A stretch of DNA of 64,000 nucleotides from Mycoplasma iguanae (GCF_024722375.1 NZ_CP102734.1:624440-688439); one strand, 5' to 3'; counted from the first letter of the stretch, positions 1-12,200 are shown. Notes: generated by a model not told the origin, from the sequence alone. Numbers and translations are program-made.

Positions 1-570
1 TTCAATATCTTCTTTTAAAAGTTCAATTCCTCGAGAATCAAATTTTTCACCACGATCATAAAAAATTTCACTACATGGGCCACAAGGTCCTTGCCCCATA
101 TCTCAAAAGTTTGTTTTTCTAGATCCTGCAATAATATGTTCTTCTTTGATCCCTAAATTTTTTCAATATTGCTTGGTTTCTAAATCTTCTCCAAAATATG
201 TAATATAAATTCTGCTAATATCTAAATTTAAGTAATTAATCAAAAAATCATAAGCCATTTCAATTGCTTCTTTTTTAAAATAATCACCAATTGAAAAATT
301 ACCTAACATTTCAAACATTGTATGATGTCTGGAAGTAATACCTACATTTTCAATATCATTAGTTCTAATCGCTTTTTGAGAGTTAGTTAATCTTGGGTGT
401 GGTGGTTTTCTTTTTCCTGAAAAAAAATCTTTCAAAGTTGCAACTCCAGAATTAATTCATAACAGTGAAGGATCATTTTGAGGAACTAGTGATTTAGTTT
501 CTACTATTTTATGATCATTTTTTACAAAAAAATCTAATCATAATTGTCTAATTTCTTTTGAACTTTTCAT
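1..570 (-). CDS. alaS: Alanyl-tRNA synthetase, N-terminal part (3' end outside window)
   Basis: Class II aminoacyl-tRNA synthetase that charges tRNA-Ala in the cytoplasm. The visible 190 residues are the start of the catalytic domain: the opening KSSKEIR segment, the VATLKDFF and [19 protein letters not shown] stretches (class II motif 2 region of AlaRS) and the [12 protein letters not shown] motif are all typical. The start is the ATG whose A is at 570, with AAGGAG just upstream. It follows the mutase/flippase fusion gene by 16 bases on the same strand and probably shares its transcript. The editing and C-terminal domains lie beyond base 1. Confidence 0.95.
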
Positions 571-586
571 AAAACTCCTTAGTTAT

Positions 587-3502
587 CTAAATTGTTAATA
601 AAGCTGCAATTAATCCTGAAATTCCTAAGATTCAAACAACAGTTATTATTTTGAAAAAATAAGTTTTTGTTCTTTTACTCAATAATAAAGTATTGTGTTT
701 TAAAGCTAAACTTTGATTAATTTGAATTTTATTATATTTTTCAATTCTCTTTTGACCAACTCAAACTGTAAGTAATGATAAACCAGAAAATATTGTTGGT
801 ATTTGATAAAATAAAAATAAATTTAAAAATGAGTAAATTTTTGATACTTCTTGTGTATAAAGTTTAACTCCGGTTTTTTCTTCAAAATGGGAAGCTGGAT
901 AGAATATCAATTTGAAGATCTCAATTACAATAAAGTCTCCTGTTCCAACTCCACCAGGTGTAATGGAAATTGAATTAGCAGATTTAACAATATTTGTTCC
1001 TATTCAAATATTTAAATAGAATCCACCTTCCAGATTTGGTACTAACATATTCATCAATAAGCCAATAAAAGGTGCAAAAGTTAAAATTGCTGAAATTAAT
1101 TTAATAATTAAGACTACAAAAAATAACTTAAAATTTTTCAAAATAGAAATAAAGTTATTTCTCGTCTTTTCAAATCCATAGTATTTACTTCCTGAAAGTT
1201 TTGCCGGATCTAATACAAATGTATAAGGTATTCATTCTAAAATATAAATTCAAGTACTCACTATTTTTATTTGTAATCATTTTCAATAAGCCAAAATTCA
1301 GTAAAGTAAAACACCTAAACCATTTATAATAACACCTAAAATTAAACTCACAGTAATTGTATAACTAGCTTGTGTTCCTTGCGCAAAAAAATCACTATAA
1401 AAAGTAAAAATAAAGGGCAACATAATTAAACTGTAAAGCACTAAGGTGATTTGAAAAATAAAACCTGAAGCTAAATATGATGCTGCTAATTTACTTGTAT
1501 CATATCCTTTTTTTCTTAGATATCAAAAGGATACAATATCCCCCCCTACATAAAATGGCGTGATATTGGAAACAGAAATTCCTATAAAACTAGACATAAA
1601 TAAATCTCAAATTTTGATTTTTACATTTTGTTTTTTTAACATCCAAGCAATAGTTACTGAATAAAGAATATTAAGGATAATCAAATTCCCTGCTGTTATT
1701 AAAATAAAATAAGTTCGTGTAAGACGATTTTGGGTAAATATGGCTCAGGCATCTCTAAAAATTTTTAATCCATTTTCTGAGTCAGTATAAAGAAATCTAA
1801 AAGTTAGATAAAAAATAACTGCTAAAAATAATAATGATAAAGAATATTTAATTGTTGTTTTTTTAATATTGGATTTTTCCAGTTTTGACAACATTTCCTT
1901 CTTAGAATTAATTTCTTCAATAATTGCTTTTTCTTTTATAACTTTTTTAGAAAAATGCTCGGTTGATACAGGAGTTCTTACAATATACTTTAATTCATTT
2001 TTGTAGTTGTTATATTTAATAAGAATATCAGTTTTATCTAATAAAATTAACTGCAAAACAACATAATTGTTTTCAAATTTCGTTTTTCTTCTATTAATTA
2101 TTTTTTGATTATTTAAATTTTCTAATTTTTCAATTCTAGCAACTAAATTCAATGCTTCTTCTTTATTAACATATTGAATTTCTGTGTTTTCTCTATATAA
2201 GCCATTTGTTTGTTGAATTTCACTTAAAACATCAAATAAAGTTTTTTCTCATTTTTTGTAGTAAGAAGCCATTTCTAAAATTTTCATTGCAAAAGTTAAA
2301 GCATCAAAACTACTTAATGCTTGATGTTTGGCAACAAAAAACTTGTTTTCTTCATCAAAATAAATGCTAAATCCCGGATTTTTTTGGATTTTTCTTAATA
2401 CAATATTTCTGTTATCTGAAACAATAACTTTTGATTTGGGGATTTCTTTAACATAACTGTCGATAAATGAAGTTGTGGTATCTAGTCTGTAAAAATTAAC
2501 TTTTTCTGATTTAGTTTCTTTTAAATAATTTAAATACAAAATAATTAATGAATTGTAGTCTAAATATTTGACTAAAGATTTTTGTTTTACTAAACAAGCA
2601 ATTTCTGTTGAGTCAGTTGAAAAAATAAAACCAATATCATTTTTTTCTTTTTTAATTTTTTTTGATAAAAATTTTAAAACAGAATTTTGTTTAATTAAAG
2701 CTTTATTTCTGTCTAATTTAAAAATTTTATTTTCAATTTGATAGTCTGTAAACTTGTAATTTAATCTTCTGAATGATTGTCTCAAAAATTCTTCTTGTGC
2801 CATACTTAAAGAAATATAAGAAAAAGAAAAATTAGGTTCTTTATTAACTTTGTTTTCTTTTAAAATGTATTCGACATATTCATCAAAAATTTCTGAATCA
2901 ATATAATTAATTTTTTTAAGGTTAAATTTTTCTTTTTTTTGTTTTTGAATTTCTGAATAATGTATTCTACTATTTAAAATTTCGATTTCTTCAGTTGTAA
3001 AGCTTTTATTTTCTTGATTTTTAAAAGAAAAAGTAAAATTATCAGCAATTGAATTATTTTTTGAAACATAAATCAAGTTGTTTAAATTTAATTGATTCAT
3101 TGTAAAAAATGAAACAGAAAAAGGAGTGGCATGATTTTCTGTAAAGTTATAAACTTTAATTCCATAATGAATTAAAAAAGAAGAAAGAAAAGAAGAAAAA
3201 ATAGATGAATCTTCATTTTCATCATGTCCAATTAGTACAGTTTGTTTTTTTGCTTCATATTTTTGCTTTAGAAGACTTGCATAGTTATAAGCAATTAAGG
3301 CAATTGTATTAACATTAATCTGTTCTTCATTTTCTCCAGCAACTGAAATTATTTTATCTTCTACAACTTTCAAAGATGAATTTAAACGGCTAATTTTTTT
3401 TAAAAATTTTAAATTATGAAATTTTTCAAAATTAAATTTACCTAATAGTTTGTTAGAGGTTTGAAAATATGATCAATCATCTCTAACAGAACTATTTTTC
3501 AT
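587..3502 (-). CDS. Degenerate phosphohexomutase domain fused to a flippase-like (LPG synthase/UPF0104) membrane domain
   Basis: One uninterrupted 971-residue frame (TGA as Trp). Residues about 80-540 follow the fold order of phosphoglucomutase/phosphomannomutase: VLIGHDENED near residue 89, and a C-terminal EMASYYKKWEKTLFDVLSE segment that matches the EMAAYYK..GKTLLDVLEE region of active enzymes. The active-site loops are gone: the catalytic serine loop (TASHNP) reads YVSKNNS, the metal loop (DxDxDR) reads STDSTE, and the phosphate loop (RPSGTEPK) reads IKYNNYKNE. From about residue 549 there are many membrane helices with the PFYVGGDIVSFWYL and SITPGGVGTGD motifs of the UPF0104/MprF flippase-like family. 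The start at 3502 has AGAGGATC upstream and overlaps the RNase J stop. The mutase part is probably a non-catalytic sugar-phosphate-binding or regulatory module (inference). Confidence 0.8.
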
Positions 3503-5270
3503 TTTGATCCTCTTTTGCCTCTTTTAAAGGTTTTTTATTATTTGGCTTATTGTTTTTTGATTTTTTTACAGGCTTTGGTGTATTTGAGTTTTGTTTAGCT
3601 TTTTTATCTATCATTAGAATTGAAGTAAGAATAACTGGTTTTCTCCTTTTTTCTTTGTAGATATAGGATTCTAATCTTTCTTTTACAAGTTTCTTAATTT
3701 GGGGAATACTTCAATCTGGACTATTTTTAATTAAAAACAAGATTGAACGATGCACAATTTTTTTGCATTCTTCTACAAGCTCTGTGGAAGTTTTGACATA
3801 GAACGATCCTCTTGATACAATTCTTGGTCTACCAATAATTGTATTTTTATTTTTGTCAATAGCAACAATTACATTAACAAATCCGCTTTCACCTAAAAGT
3901 ACTCTTTCCTTGATTGTTTGAGTATTAGATTTTGAAACAACATCACCTTCAACATATACAGGTCCTACTTCAATTGTTTCTTTTGAAATTGTAAGTTTTT
4001 TATTTTTTAAATATAAAACTTCACCATTACGAGGAATAATAATGTTTTTAGGATCTACTCCGTTTTTTTCTGCTGTATTTCCGTGAACAACTGACATTCT
4101 GTATTCTCCATGATAAGGTACAAAATATGTAGGTTTTGTAGTTTGAAAAATTTTATCATGTTCTTCCTGATAGGCATGCCCTGAAGTATGTAAATATCCA
4201 TCTACTCCGTTTTCTTTTATTATTGCGCCTAGTTTGTATAGTTTATTAACTAATAACTCAATTTTCATTCTGTTTCCAGGTATTGGCGAAGATGAAAAAA
4301 TAATCATATCATTATGTTTGATTGAAATCTGCGGGTGTTTACCTGTGGCCATTTTTGCTAAGGCTGCAAGGCGTTCACCTTGAGAACCTGTAGTTAAAAT
4401 CAATAATTCATTATCTTGATATTTAGAAATATTTTTTTTGTCCACAAAAACGGTATCAGGTACATTTAAATATCCTAATTTTCTACCAATGTTAATTCCA
4501 TTAACCATCGATCTACCAAAAATTACAACTTTTTTTTCTAACTTTGCAGCTAGTTCAATAATCGCTGTAAGTCTAGTTAAATTAGAGGCAAAAGCTGTAA
4601 GAATAATTTTTTTTTCTGCACTTCTAAATAAATCTTCAATATCTTTTAAAATATCTTTTTCACTAGGAGAATGCATGGGACGCATAGCATTTGTCGAATC
4701 AGAAAGTAAAACTGTTAAATCTTCTTTTCCCATTTGTTCTAGTTTTGAAAAATCTGTAAGATTACCAATCGGTGTATAGTCAAATCTAAAATCTCCTGTA
4801 CACATAATTGATCCGTCCTCAGTTTGAACTCTAATTCCAAAAGCATCCGGAATTGAGTGCTGAGCTGTTCAAAAATCAACTTTGACATCTGAAAAATCAA
4901 TAACTAAATCTTTTTCTATTTCAATAAATTCAACTTTATTTCTGATTCTTTTTTCTTCAAATTTTAATTTTAAATATTGAACAGCAATTTTAGGTGCATA
5001 AATTCTTTTAACATTAACTTGCTGCACTAAAAAAGGAATGCCACCAATGTGATCTTCATGTCCGTGTGTTATAAACACACCTTGAATTTTGTCTTGGTTT
5101 TCTTTTAAATATCCATAATCAGGGATTACACCTTTAATTCCTGTAACAAAACTATCTGCAAATTTTATTCCTGAATCAATGATAATAATTGAATTATTTT
5201 TTTCAATAACAAGCGTGGATTTACCTATTTCTTGCATTCCACCCAAACCAAATAATTTAGTTGGTTTCAT
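3492..5270 (-). CDS. rnj: Ribonuclease J
   Basis: Metallo-beta-lactamase/beta-CASP RNase of 592 residues that matures and degrades RNA with both endo- and 5'-exonuclease activity in Firmicutes and mollicutes. Visible motifs are THGHEDHIGG (zinc HxHxDH) near residue 75, CTGDFRFD, LLSDSTNA, HTSGHAYQEEH and PYHGEYRM. The tail is lysine and asparagine rich. The ATG at 5270 has TGAGGAG upstream. A TTG 15 bases earlier is possible but less likely. The stop overlaps the start of the mutase/flippase fusion by 11 bases, suggesting coupled translation. Confidence 0.95.
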
Positions 5271-5306
5271 AGATAGACTCCTCAATATATATGTAATTAA
5301 TAATTA

Positions 5307-5333
5307 AAAAATTATGTTGTTAGCATAATTTTT
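5307..5333 (-). terminator. Hairpin with T tail in the RNase J leader
   Basis: A 10-bp inverted repeat (AAAAATTATG / CATAATTTTT) with a 7-base loop and a T run on the minus strand, between the -10 box at 5378-5383 and the rnj start. It could terminate the nuclease transcript or act as an attenuator of rnj. Confidence 0.55.
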
Positions 5334-5377
5334 AAAAGGTTTAGTTTTACTTTTTAAATAACAGTAAAATATGCTAT

Positions 5378-5383
5378 ATTATA
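5378..5383 (-). promoter_or_regulatory. Extended -10 box for RNase J
   Basis: The minus strand reads TGTTATAAT, a TGn-extended -10 box about 110 bases upstream of the rnj ATG. The transcript would have a leader of roughly 100 bases containing the hairpin at 5307-5333. Confidence 0.5.
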
Positions 5384-5398
5384 ACATTTATTACTTAA

Positions 5399-5911
5399 TT
5401 ATTTTCATATTCCTAGAGAAAGCGACTTTGCATAATTCTCAGCTGCAATCAGTTGCTTAAAATATTCCGTGTCAGAATTGAAGAATTTATCATTGATTTC
5501 ATTATTGATAAATGCAACTTCTGCTAATCCTTCTTTTAGCAAAATTATTGAAATATCATTTTTGTTTAAAAAAACTTTTGCCACAGTTCTTTCATAAATA
5601 TCTTTAGAAATTTTTATAATTTCTACTGTTTTTTGTTCTACTAATTCACGTAATCGATTAGTTGCTTTTTCTGCTCAATAGCGAATTAATCCGCTAGTTT
5701 TAATAAATTCTTTGTTGCTATTTTTTATAGACATTTCCCGGGCATTAATACCATGAAGACGGATTTTTTCAGCATTTTTATTTAAAATTAAAGTATCGCC
5801 ATCAATCACTTTGGAAACAAAAAATTTTTCTGTATTGTGTTTATGTATACAAGAACTTAAAATGAAAATTGGTGACAATAATGTCAAAATTTTTAATGAT
5901 TTTTTGTACAT
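5399..5911 (-). CDS. Staphylococcal-nuclease-like lipoprotein
   Basis: 170-residue predicted surface lipoprotein. Residues 1-21 form a lipoprotein signal with lipobox LSSC. The following SKVIDGDTLIL and IRLHGINARE segments are the OB-fold core of the thermonuclease (SNase) family, including the DGD metal site and the Arg of the RLxGI motif. Secreted or tethered nucleases let mycoplasmas salvage host nucleotides (family knowledge). The start codon comes right after the fba terminator, with no good ribosome binding site, so translation is probably weak or depends on read-through. The catalytic Glu/Arg pair appears as KDIYERTVAKVF. Confidence 0.85.
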
Positions 5912-5945
5912 TAAAAAAAGAAAATAAGGCCAATTACGCCTTATT
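5912..5945 (-). terminator. fba terminator, overlapping its stop codon
   Basis: On the minus strand AATAAGGC and GCCTTATT pair across a GTAATTG loop, followed by TTCTTTTTTT. The TAA of fba (5934-5936) sits in the loop, and the nuclease ATG starts one base after the element. Confidence 0.75.
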
Positions 5946-6800
5946 TGCTGAACCTAATTCAAGAATTTTTTCTGTAACAGTTCTTTCCATAGCTGCTATA
6001 CCAGGAGCATATAATTTTCTTGGATCAAAGTTTTTGCCTTTTTTAGCTTCTCCAGATTCAACATAATCCCAAATAGCTTTAGCATTTGCTTGTTGTAATT
6101 CGGTGTTAATATTAATTTTAGAAATACCTAATGAGATTGCTTTAAGAACTTGTTCTTTAGGGATCCCTGAACCACCATGTAATACTAACCCAATTTTTGC
6201 AGCTTCTCTAAGTTTATCGATAGCTTCAAAATTTAAAGTTTTTCATTCTGCAGGGTAAGGGCCATGAATATTTCCGATTCCCGCTGCTAGCATTGTTAGA
6301 CCTAAAGCTGCCATTTTTGCTGCTTCAGCAGGATCTGCAATTTCTCCTGATCCAATAATTCCATCTTCTTCACCACCAATTGAACCAACTTCGGCTTCAA
6401 CTGAAATATTATGTTTGTTAGCAAACTCAACAATTTTTTTTGTATTTTCATAATTTGTTTCAAATGATTCATGTGAACCATCATACATCACTGATGTATA
6501 TCCAGCTTCAATAGCATTAATACATCCTTGGTATGATCCATGGTCTAAATGTAAAGCTACAGGGACAGTAATTTTTTGGTCTTTAATTAATCCTTTAACC
6601 ATACCTACAACTACATTTAATCCCCCCATGTATTTAACTGCTCCTTCTGAAGTTGCAATAATAATAGGTGAATTCATTTGTTGTGCTGTTAGTAAAACTG
6701 TTTTTGCTCACTCTAAATTGTTAATATTAATATGTGGAACTGCATATTTATTTTCAAATGCTTTTTTGATCATGTCTTTAGCATTTACTAAATTATTCAT
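5934..6800 (-). CDS. fba: Class II fructose-bisphosphate aldolase
   Basis: 288-residue zinc-dependent aldolase that splits fructose 1,6-bisphosphate in glycolysis. Zinc ligands and substrate motifs are clear: HLDHGS, MYDGSHE, SVEAEVGSIGG, IGNIHGPYP and LHGGSGIP. The ATG at 6800 has AGGAG at the right distance, and a TATAAT box lies at 6834-6839 on the minus strand. It is divergent from the RpiR-type regulator. Confidence 0.96.
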
Positions 6801-6833
6801 TATATCTCCTTGTAAATTAAAAATATCTTATAA

Positions 6834-6839
6834 ATTATA
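6834..6839 (-). promoter_or_regulatory. fba -10 box
   Basis: TATAAT on the minus strand about 35 bases upstream of the fba ATG. The gene-free stretch 6801-7016 holds this promoter and, on the plus strand, that of the regulator. I see nothing else there except an inverted repeat AACTAAA...TTTAGTT around 6970-6987. Confidence 0.55.
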
Positions 6840-7003
6840 ATGTTTTTATATTTTTTTCCTTCATTTTTTTACGATGTTTTACATAAATTTTAGGTATTGA
6901 TTTAAGATAATTTTTTTATTATTGTACCTATTTATAAAATGTAAAAAAAACTAACTTTTGTATAAAAAAAACTAAATATTTTTAGTTTTTAGTTTTAATT
7001 TGC

Positions 7004-7009
7004 TAAAAT
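7004..7009 (+). promoter_or_regulatory. Extended -10 box of the RpiR-type regulator, leaderless arrangement
   Basis: TGCTAAAAT is a TGn-extended -10 box that ends seven bases before the ATG at 7017. The transcript would start at or next to the start codon, and no Shine-Dalgarno sequence is present. Confidence 0.5.
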
Positions 7010-7016
7010 TTTTTTA

Positions 7017-7808
7017 ATGGAAACTTCACTTATTAAGGCAATTGAAAGAATTGCTAAACAGAAAGTAAATCTTGTTTACAGCTCAATCGCTGAAACTTTA
7101 TTAAATAATATTCATAATTTAGAAAATTTTAATATTAATGATTATTCTAAAATGGCTTCGTGTTCTCCTGCTTCTTTTTTAAATTTTGCCAAACACTTAG
7201 GATACAGTGGAACTAAAAATTTAATTCCTGCAATAATGATGGAAAGAAATTTACTTAAAGTACAAAAAAGCGCAGTAGAAAGTGATAATTCCAATAAAAA
7301 TTTAGATAAAAGTATAAGATTGGAAAACTATTTTAAATTTATGCAAGAATCTCTGGAATTTACAAATCAAGTAAATCGGGAAAACATTTTAAATTTTGAT
7401 CAATATTTAAAAAAAGATCAAAAAATATATTTGGTAGGTAAGGGTGCAAACTTAGATGTAATTAATATTTTTGCAAATTATTTATCTAAGTTAGATTATC
7501 ATGTTGTCCATAGTTTAGATTTTGAAGTGCAACAAAAATGAATTAAAAATTTTAGTGCTAATGATATAATAATTATTTTTTCTTTCACTGGTGGTTCTAC
7601 ACGTATTTCTAAAATTGTAAAACACGCCATAGAGAAAAATGCTAAAGTTATTAATTTTACTTCTAACCTTTTAAGTTATATTGCATCAGTTGCCACCCTT
7701 AATTTATCTGTTCCAAAAAATGAAGAAATTATGGAAGAACAAAGAACTGCAAGATTAAGTCTTTTATTTATTGTAATGCAAATTGTTTATGTATTAAAAG
7801 ATAGATAA
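7017..7808 (+). CDS. RpiR-family transcriptional regulator (HTH + SIS domain)
   Basis: 263 residues. Residues 1-75 carry the RpiR helix-turn-helix (DYSKMASCSPASFLNFAKHLGY). Residues about 110-245 form a sugar isomerase (SIS) domain with IYLVGKGAN and IIIFSFTGGSTR phosphosugar-binding loops. Such proteins sense sugar phosphates and control sugar uptake genes, so the nearby PTS permease, dehydrogenase and aldolase are likely targets (inference). It is single-copy here, transcribed opposite to all neighbours, and has no ribosome binding site. Confidence 0.85.
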
Positions 7809-7834
7809 TTTTTTAAAAAATATTGATCTAATAA

Positions 7835-7880
7835 AAAAATATTGCATACATTTTTTTATTAAAATGCATGCAATATTTTT
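7835..7880. terminator. Bidirectional terminator between regulator and 6PGDH
   Basis: A 13-bp inverted repeat, AAAAATATTGCAT / ATGCAATATTTTT, with T runs on both strands. It serves the plus-strand regulator and the minus-strand dehydrogenase, whose stop lies inside it. Confidence 0.75.
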
Positions 7881-8781
7881 ATTTTTTAATTATAGTATGT
7901 CCTCCAAATTGCTTACGCAATTGGGCTAATAATTTATTTGCGAAAGGATCATTAGTAAATGATTGTTGTCTTAACATTAAAGATAGTGCAATTACTGGTG
8001 CAGGAACATCTAATTCTAATGCGGATTCTACAGTTCATTTAGCTTCGCCAGTAGCATTAACAAATCCACCAGTAGCTTCAAAATCTGCTTTGTTTTCTTT
8101 TCTAAAAACTTCAGCAGTTAATTCAATTAATCATGAACGAATTACAGAACCGGCGTTTCAAAGGTGGGCTACTTTTTCTAGATCAAAATCAAATTCACTT
8201 TTATCAAGGATGGCAAATCCTTCAGCAATAGCTTGCATCATTCCATATTCAATTCCATTATGAACCATTTTTAAGAAATGACCTGATCCTGTTTTACCAG
8301 CATGCAAAAATCCATCTTTTTGTGCAAGATCTTTAAATAACTGATTTACTTTTTTAATAGCTTCATTTTCTCCACCCACCATAAAGCAAGCACCATTTCT
8401 TGCTCCTGAAGGTCCTCCACTAGTTCCAGCATCTAAAAGAAAAACATTTTTAGCATTGCAAAGCTCTAAATTTTTCTTTGTATTTTTTCAGTTATTATTT
8501 CCTGTATCAATAATGATAGCTTCAGGAGATAAATATTTTAATAATTCTATGATAGTTTCTTCTGTCGGTTTGCCATGTGGAATTGATAACAAGTAAGTTG
8601 ATTGTTCTCCAACTTCTTTTACAAGTTGCGCTATATCACTTACAAGTTTAATTTTATTTTTTAACAAATCATTTTCAGTTATATTAGGATCATAACCAAT
8701 TACAGAGTAACCTTTGTCAACTGCATTCAAAGCAAAACCCGAACCCATTTTACCTAAACCGATAATTCCTATCTTTGTCAT
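7879..8781 (-). CDS. Short-form 6-phosphogluconate dehydrogenase (decarboxylating)
   Basis: 300 residues. The N-terminal Rossmann motif is IGIIGLGKMGSG. The GGPSGARNGACFMVGG and KMVHNGIEYGMMQA motifs are the 6PGDH substrate and catalytic signatures (Lys and His-Asn), which separate it from hydroxyisobutyrate dehydrogenases. The length fits the short NAD-type enzymes (about 300) rather than the 470-residue form. It starts in a TAATG overlap with the PTS permease stop, so the two are translationally coupled. Most mycoplasmas lack the oxidative pentose phosphate branch, so its substrate in this cell is uncertain. Confidence 0.85.
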
Positions 8782-10406
8782 TATTTTTCCTCTGTCTTTT
8801 TGGTTTTATATTTTTTTAAATTTTCATAAAGTTCATTATATTCACTTTTATTTAAAAATTGTTTTACAGTATAAATATTATCTTTTTGTGTTTTTTCTTT
8901 TGCAAAATTTTCAAAAACGTTTGTAGTTACGACAATGTCAGCATCAGCTGGTAAGTCTTTTAAAGCTGCATTTGTAACCTCGATATCTATATTATTCTCT
9001 TTTACTCACTTCTTAATAATACCTGCTGCCATAGTAGATGATCCCAATCCGGCATCACATGCTACAACTATTTTTCTAGCTGCTGTATAATTGATTGCTT
9101 TTTGAGATTCTATTTTTGAATTTTCTGTAGCAAGTTGATCATTTGATCCATTTTCAAAACTCATTCCTTCGTCTGTGAAAACAACTCTAGTATTTGTTGA
9201 TGCTTGTTGTGAGTCATTTTTTCTCTCTAGTCATAATAAGAAACCAGCTACAATGAAAGTAACAAATGCTCCTGAAAAAATACCTAATAAATTTATTCCT
9301 AAAGCATATCCATCAGGTGAAGTTCCAATTACAGAAATAATTGATCCAGGAGAAACTATAGTTGAAGTTCCTCCACCTAAAAAGCTGAAAACAGCCATAG
9401 ATGTTGCTGCACCTAAAATTGTTGAAATAATCATTTTAGGTTTTGCAATAACATAAACATAGTATACTTCATGAATTCCACCAACTAGTTGAATTAAACT
9501 TGATCCTAAGGCGTTAGTTCTTTCTGTACCTTTTTTGAAAATTGCATATGCAATTAATAATCCAAACCCTGGTCCAGCATTTCCACCAAATAAGAAGAAA
9601 ATTGATCTTGCAGCTTCTATACCTTCTTCCTGTAATGTTCTTATTTCCTCTAATCCTATTGGTGATAAAATTCCATGATTTAAAGCATTATTTAAAAAGA
9701 TAGTTCTAGTTGGTTCTGTAAAAATTGTCATTAAAGGTGCTACATATTTATTATTACCAAATGCACCAATAATTTTTGTTAAGATTCATGTAATTCCAAA
9801 CATGATTCATGCTCATGCGAAAAATAACACTAGTCCCATTAAAATCGCAATAATTGCTAATGAAAAATTTCGAATCAACATTTCAAAGCCAACTTTGACT
9901 TTATTAATATATAGTGACTCTATTTTCTTGAATGCTCAAACAGAAAAAGGTGCAACAATCATCGCTCCTACAATTTGATTCGGTGCTCTACCTGCTAAGC
10001 TTTTACCATCAATGGCAATTATTTCAGGGAAGATATTTCAAATTTCATCTGTACCTACAATAATGACTACTGTCATAAAGGCACCGAAAGCTGCACCTCT
10101 AACACCATAAATCATTTTCCCAGCATTAACTCCAATTAAAATTGGAATTAATCATTTAATTCCTGGGCCAACAATTGCGCCTAGTGAATTTAATGTATCT
10201 GGTTTATCTTGCCCGGTAAATCAACCGTGTGAACTCCCTGAATTGTATAAAAACATCGAAGTTCATAAACCTCATGCAATGAAAACACCAATTGAAGGTA
10301 GAATCATTCCAGCCATAAATGAACCAATTTTTTGAATTTTTTGACGCATACCTCCAGGAGCATACTTCTTAAAATTATTTGGTTTAATATTTTTGGTTAA
10401 AGTCAT
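8781..10406 (-). CDS. mtlA: PTS mannitol-type permease, EIICB
   Basis: 541 residues. The IIC membrane domain (residues 1 to about 400) has the mannitol-family motifs SFMAGMILPSIGVFIAWGLW and FLNNALNHGILSPIG. The C-terminal IIB domain (about 450-535) begins KIVVACDAGLGSSTMAAG with the phosphorylatable Cys. It imports and phosphorylates a hexitol, probably mannitol. The IIA component and a mannitol-1-phosphate dehydrogenase are not in this window. The start at 10406 has AAAGGA upstream. The gene is coupled to the downstream 6PGDH-type enzyme, and the RpiR-type regulator may control both. Confidence 0.88.
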
Positions 10407-10425
10407 TTTATCCTTTCTTTTCTCT

Positions 10426-10437
10426 TCTAAATTTAGA
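10426..10437. promoter_or_regulatory. Palindrome in the mtlA leader, possible operator
   Basis: TCTAAATTTAGA is a perfect 12-bp palindrome between the -10 box at 10459-10464 (TATAAT, minus strand) and the mtlA ribosome binding site. The position suits an operator, and no binding protein is proven. Confidence 0.35.
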
Positions 10438-10458
10438 GAAAAATTTTTATTAATTTCA

Positions 10459-10464
10459 ATTATA
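10459..10464 (-). promoter_or_regulatory. mtlA -10 box
   Basis: TATAAT on the minus strand about 55 bases upstream of the mtlA ATG. I see no convincing -35 box. Confidence 0.5.
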
Positions 10465-10523
10465 AGTAGAAAAAATAATGATTTATTGTTTCTTAAATTT
10501 TTTATAATTTAGTGAAATTTTTC

Positions 10524-10563
10524 AAAAAAAAAAAAAAAAAACTTTCATTTTAAAAATGAAAGT
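10524..10563 (-). terminator. Terminator of the ABC-F gene with an 18-base T run
   Basis: ACTTTCATTT / AAATGAAAGT forms a 10-bp stem on the minus strand just after the ABC-F stop. An unusually long run of 18 T follows. Confidence 0.8.
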
Positions 10564-10586
10564 AGTTAAAAGAAATTAATTGATAT

Positions 10587-12200
<1,614 letters not shown>

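Noticed and set aside
3373..3502. A start at the TTG near 3373 for the mutase/flippase fusion.
   Set aside because: The frame continues upstream to an ATG at 3502 with a ribosome binding site and overlap with the rnj stop, so the TTG is an internal Leu codon.
7879..8781. 3-hydroxyisobutyrate dehydrogenase as identity of the short dehydrogenase.
   Set aside because: The KMVHNGIEYGMMQA motif and the GGPSGARNG loop are specific to 6-phosphogluconate dehydrogenases.
10524..10541. An 18-base A run (T on minus strand) considered as a phase-variation tract for mtlA.
   Set aside because: It follows a 10-bp stem directly behind the ABC-F stop and is best explained as the terminator T run. It is about 60 bases upstream of the mtlA -10 box.
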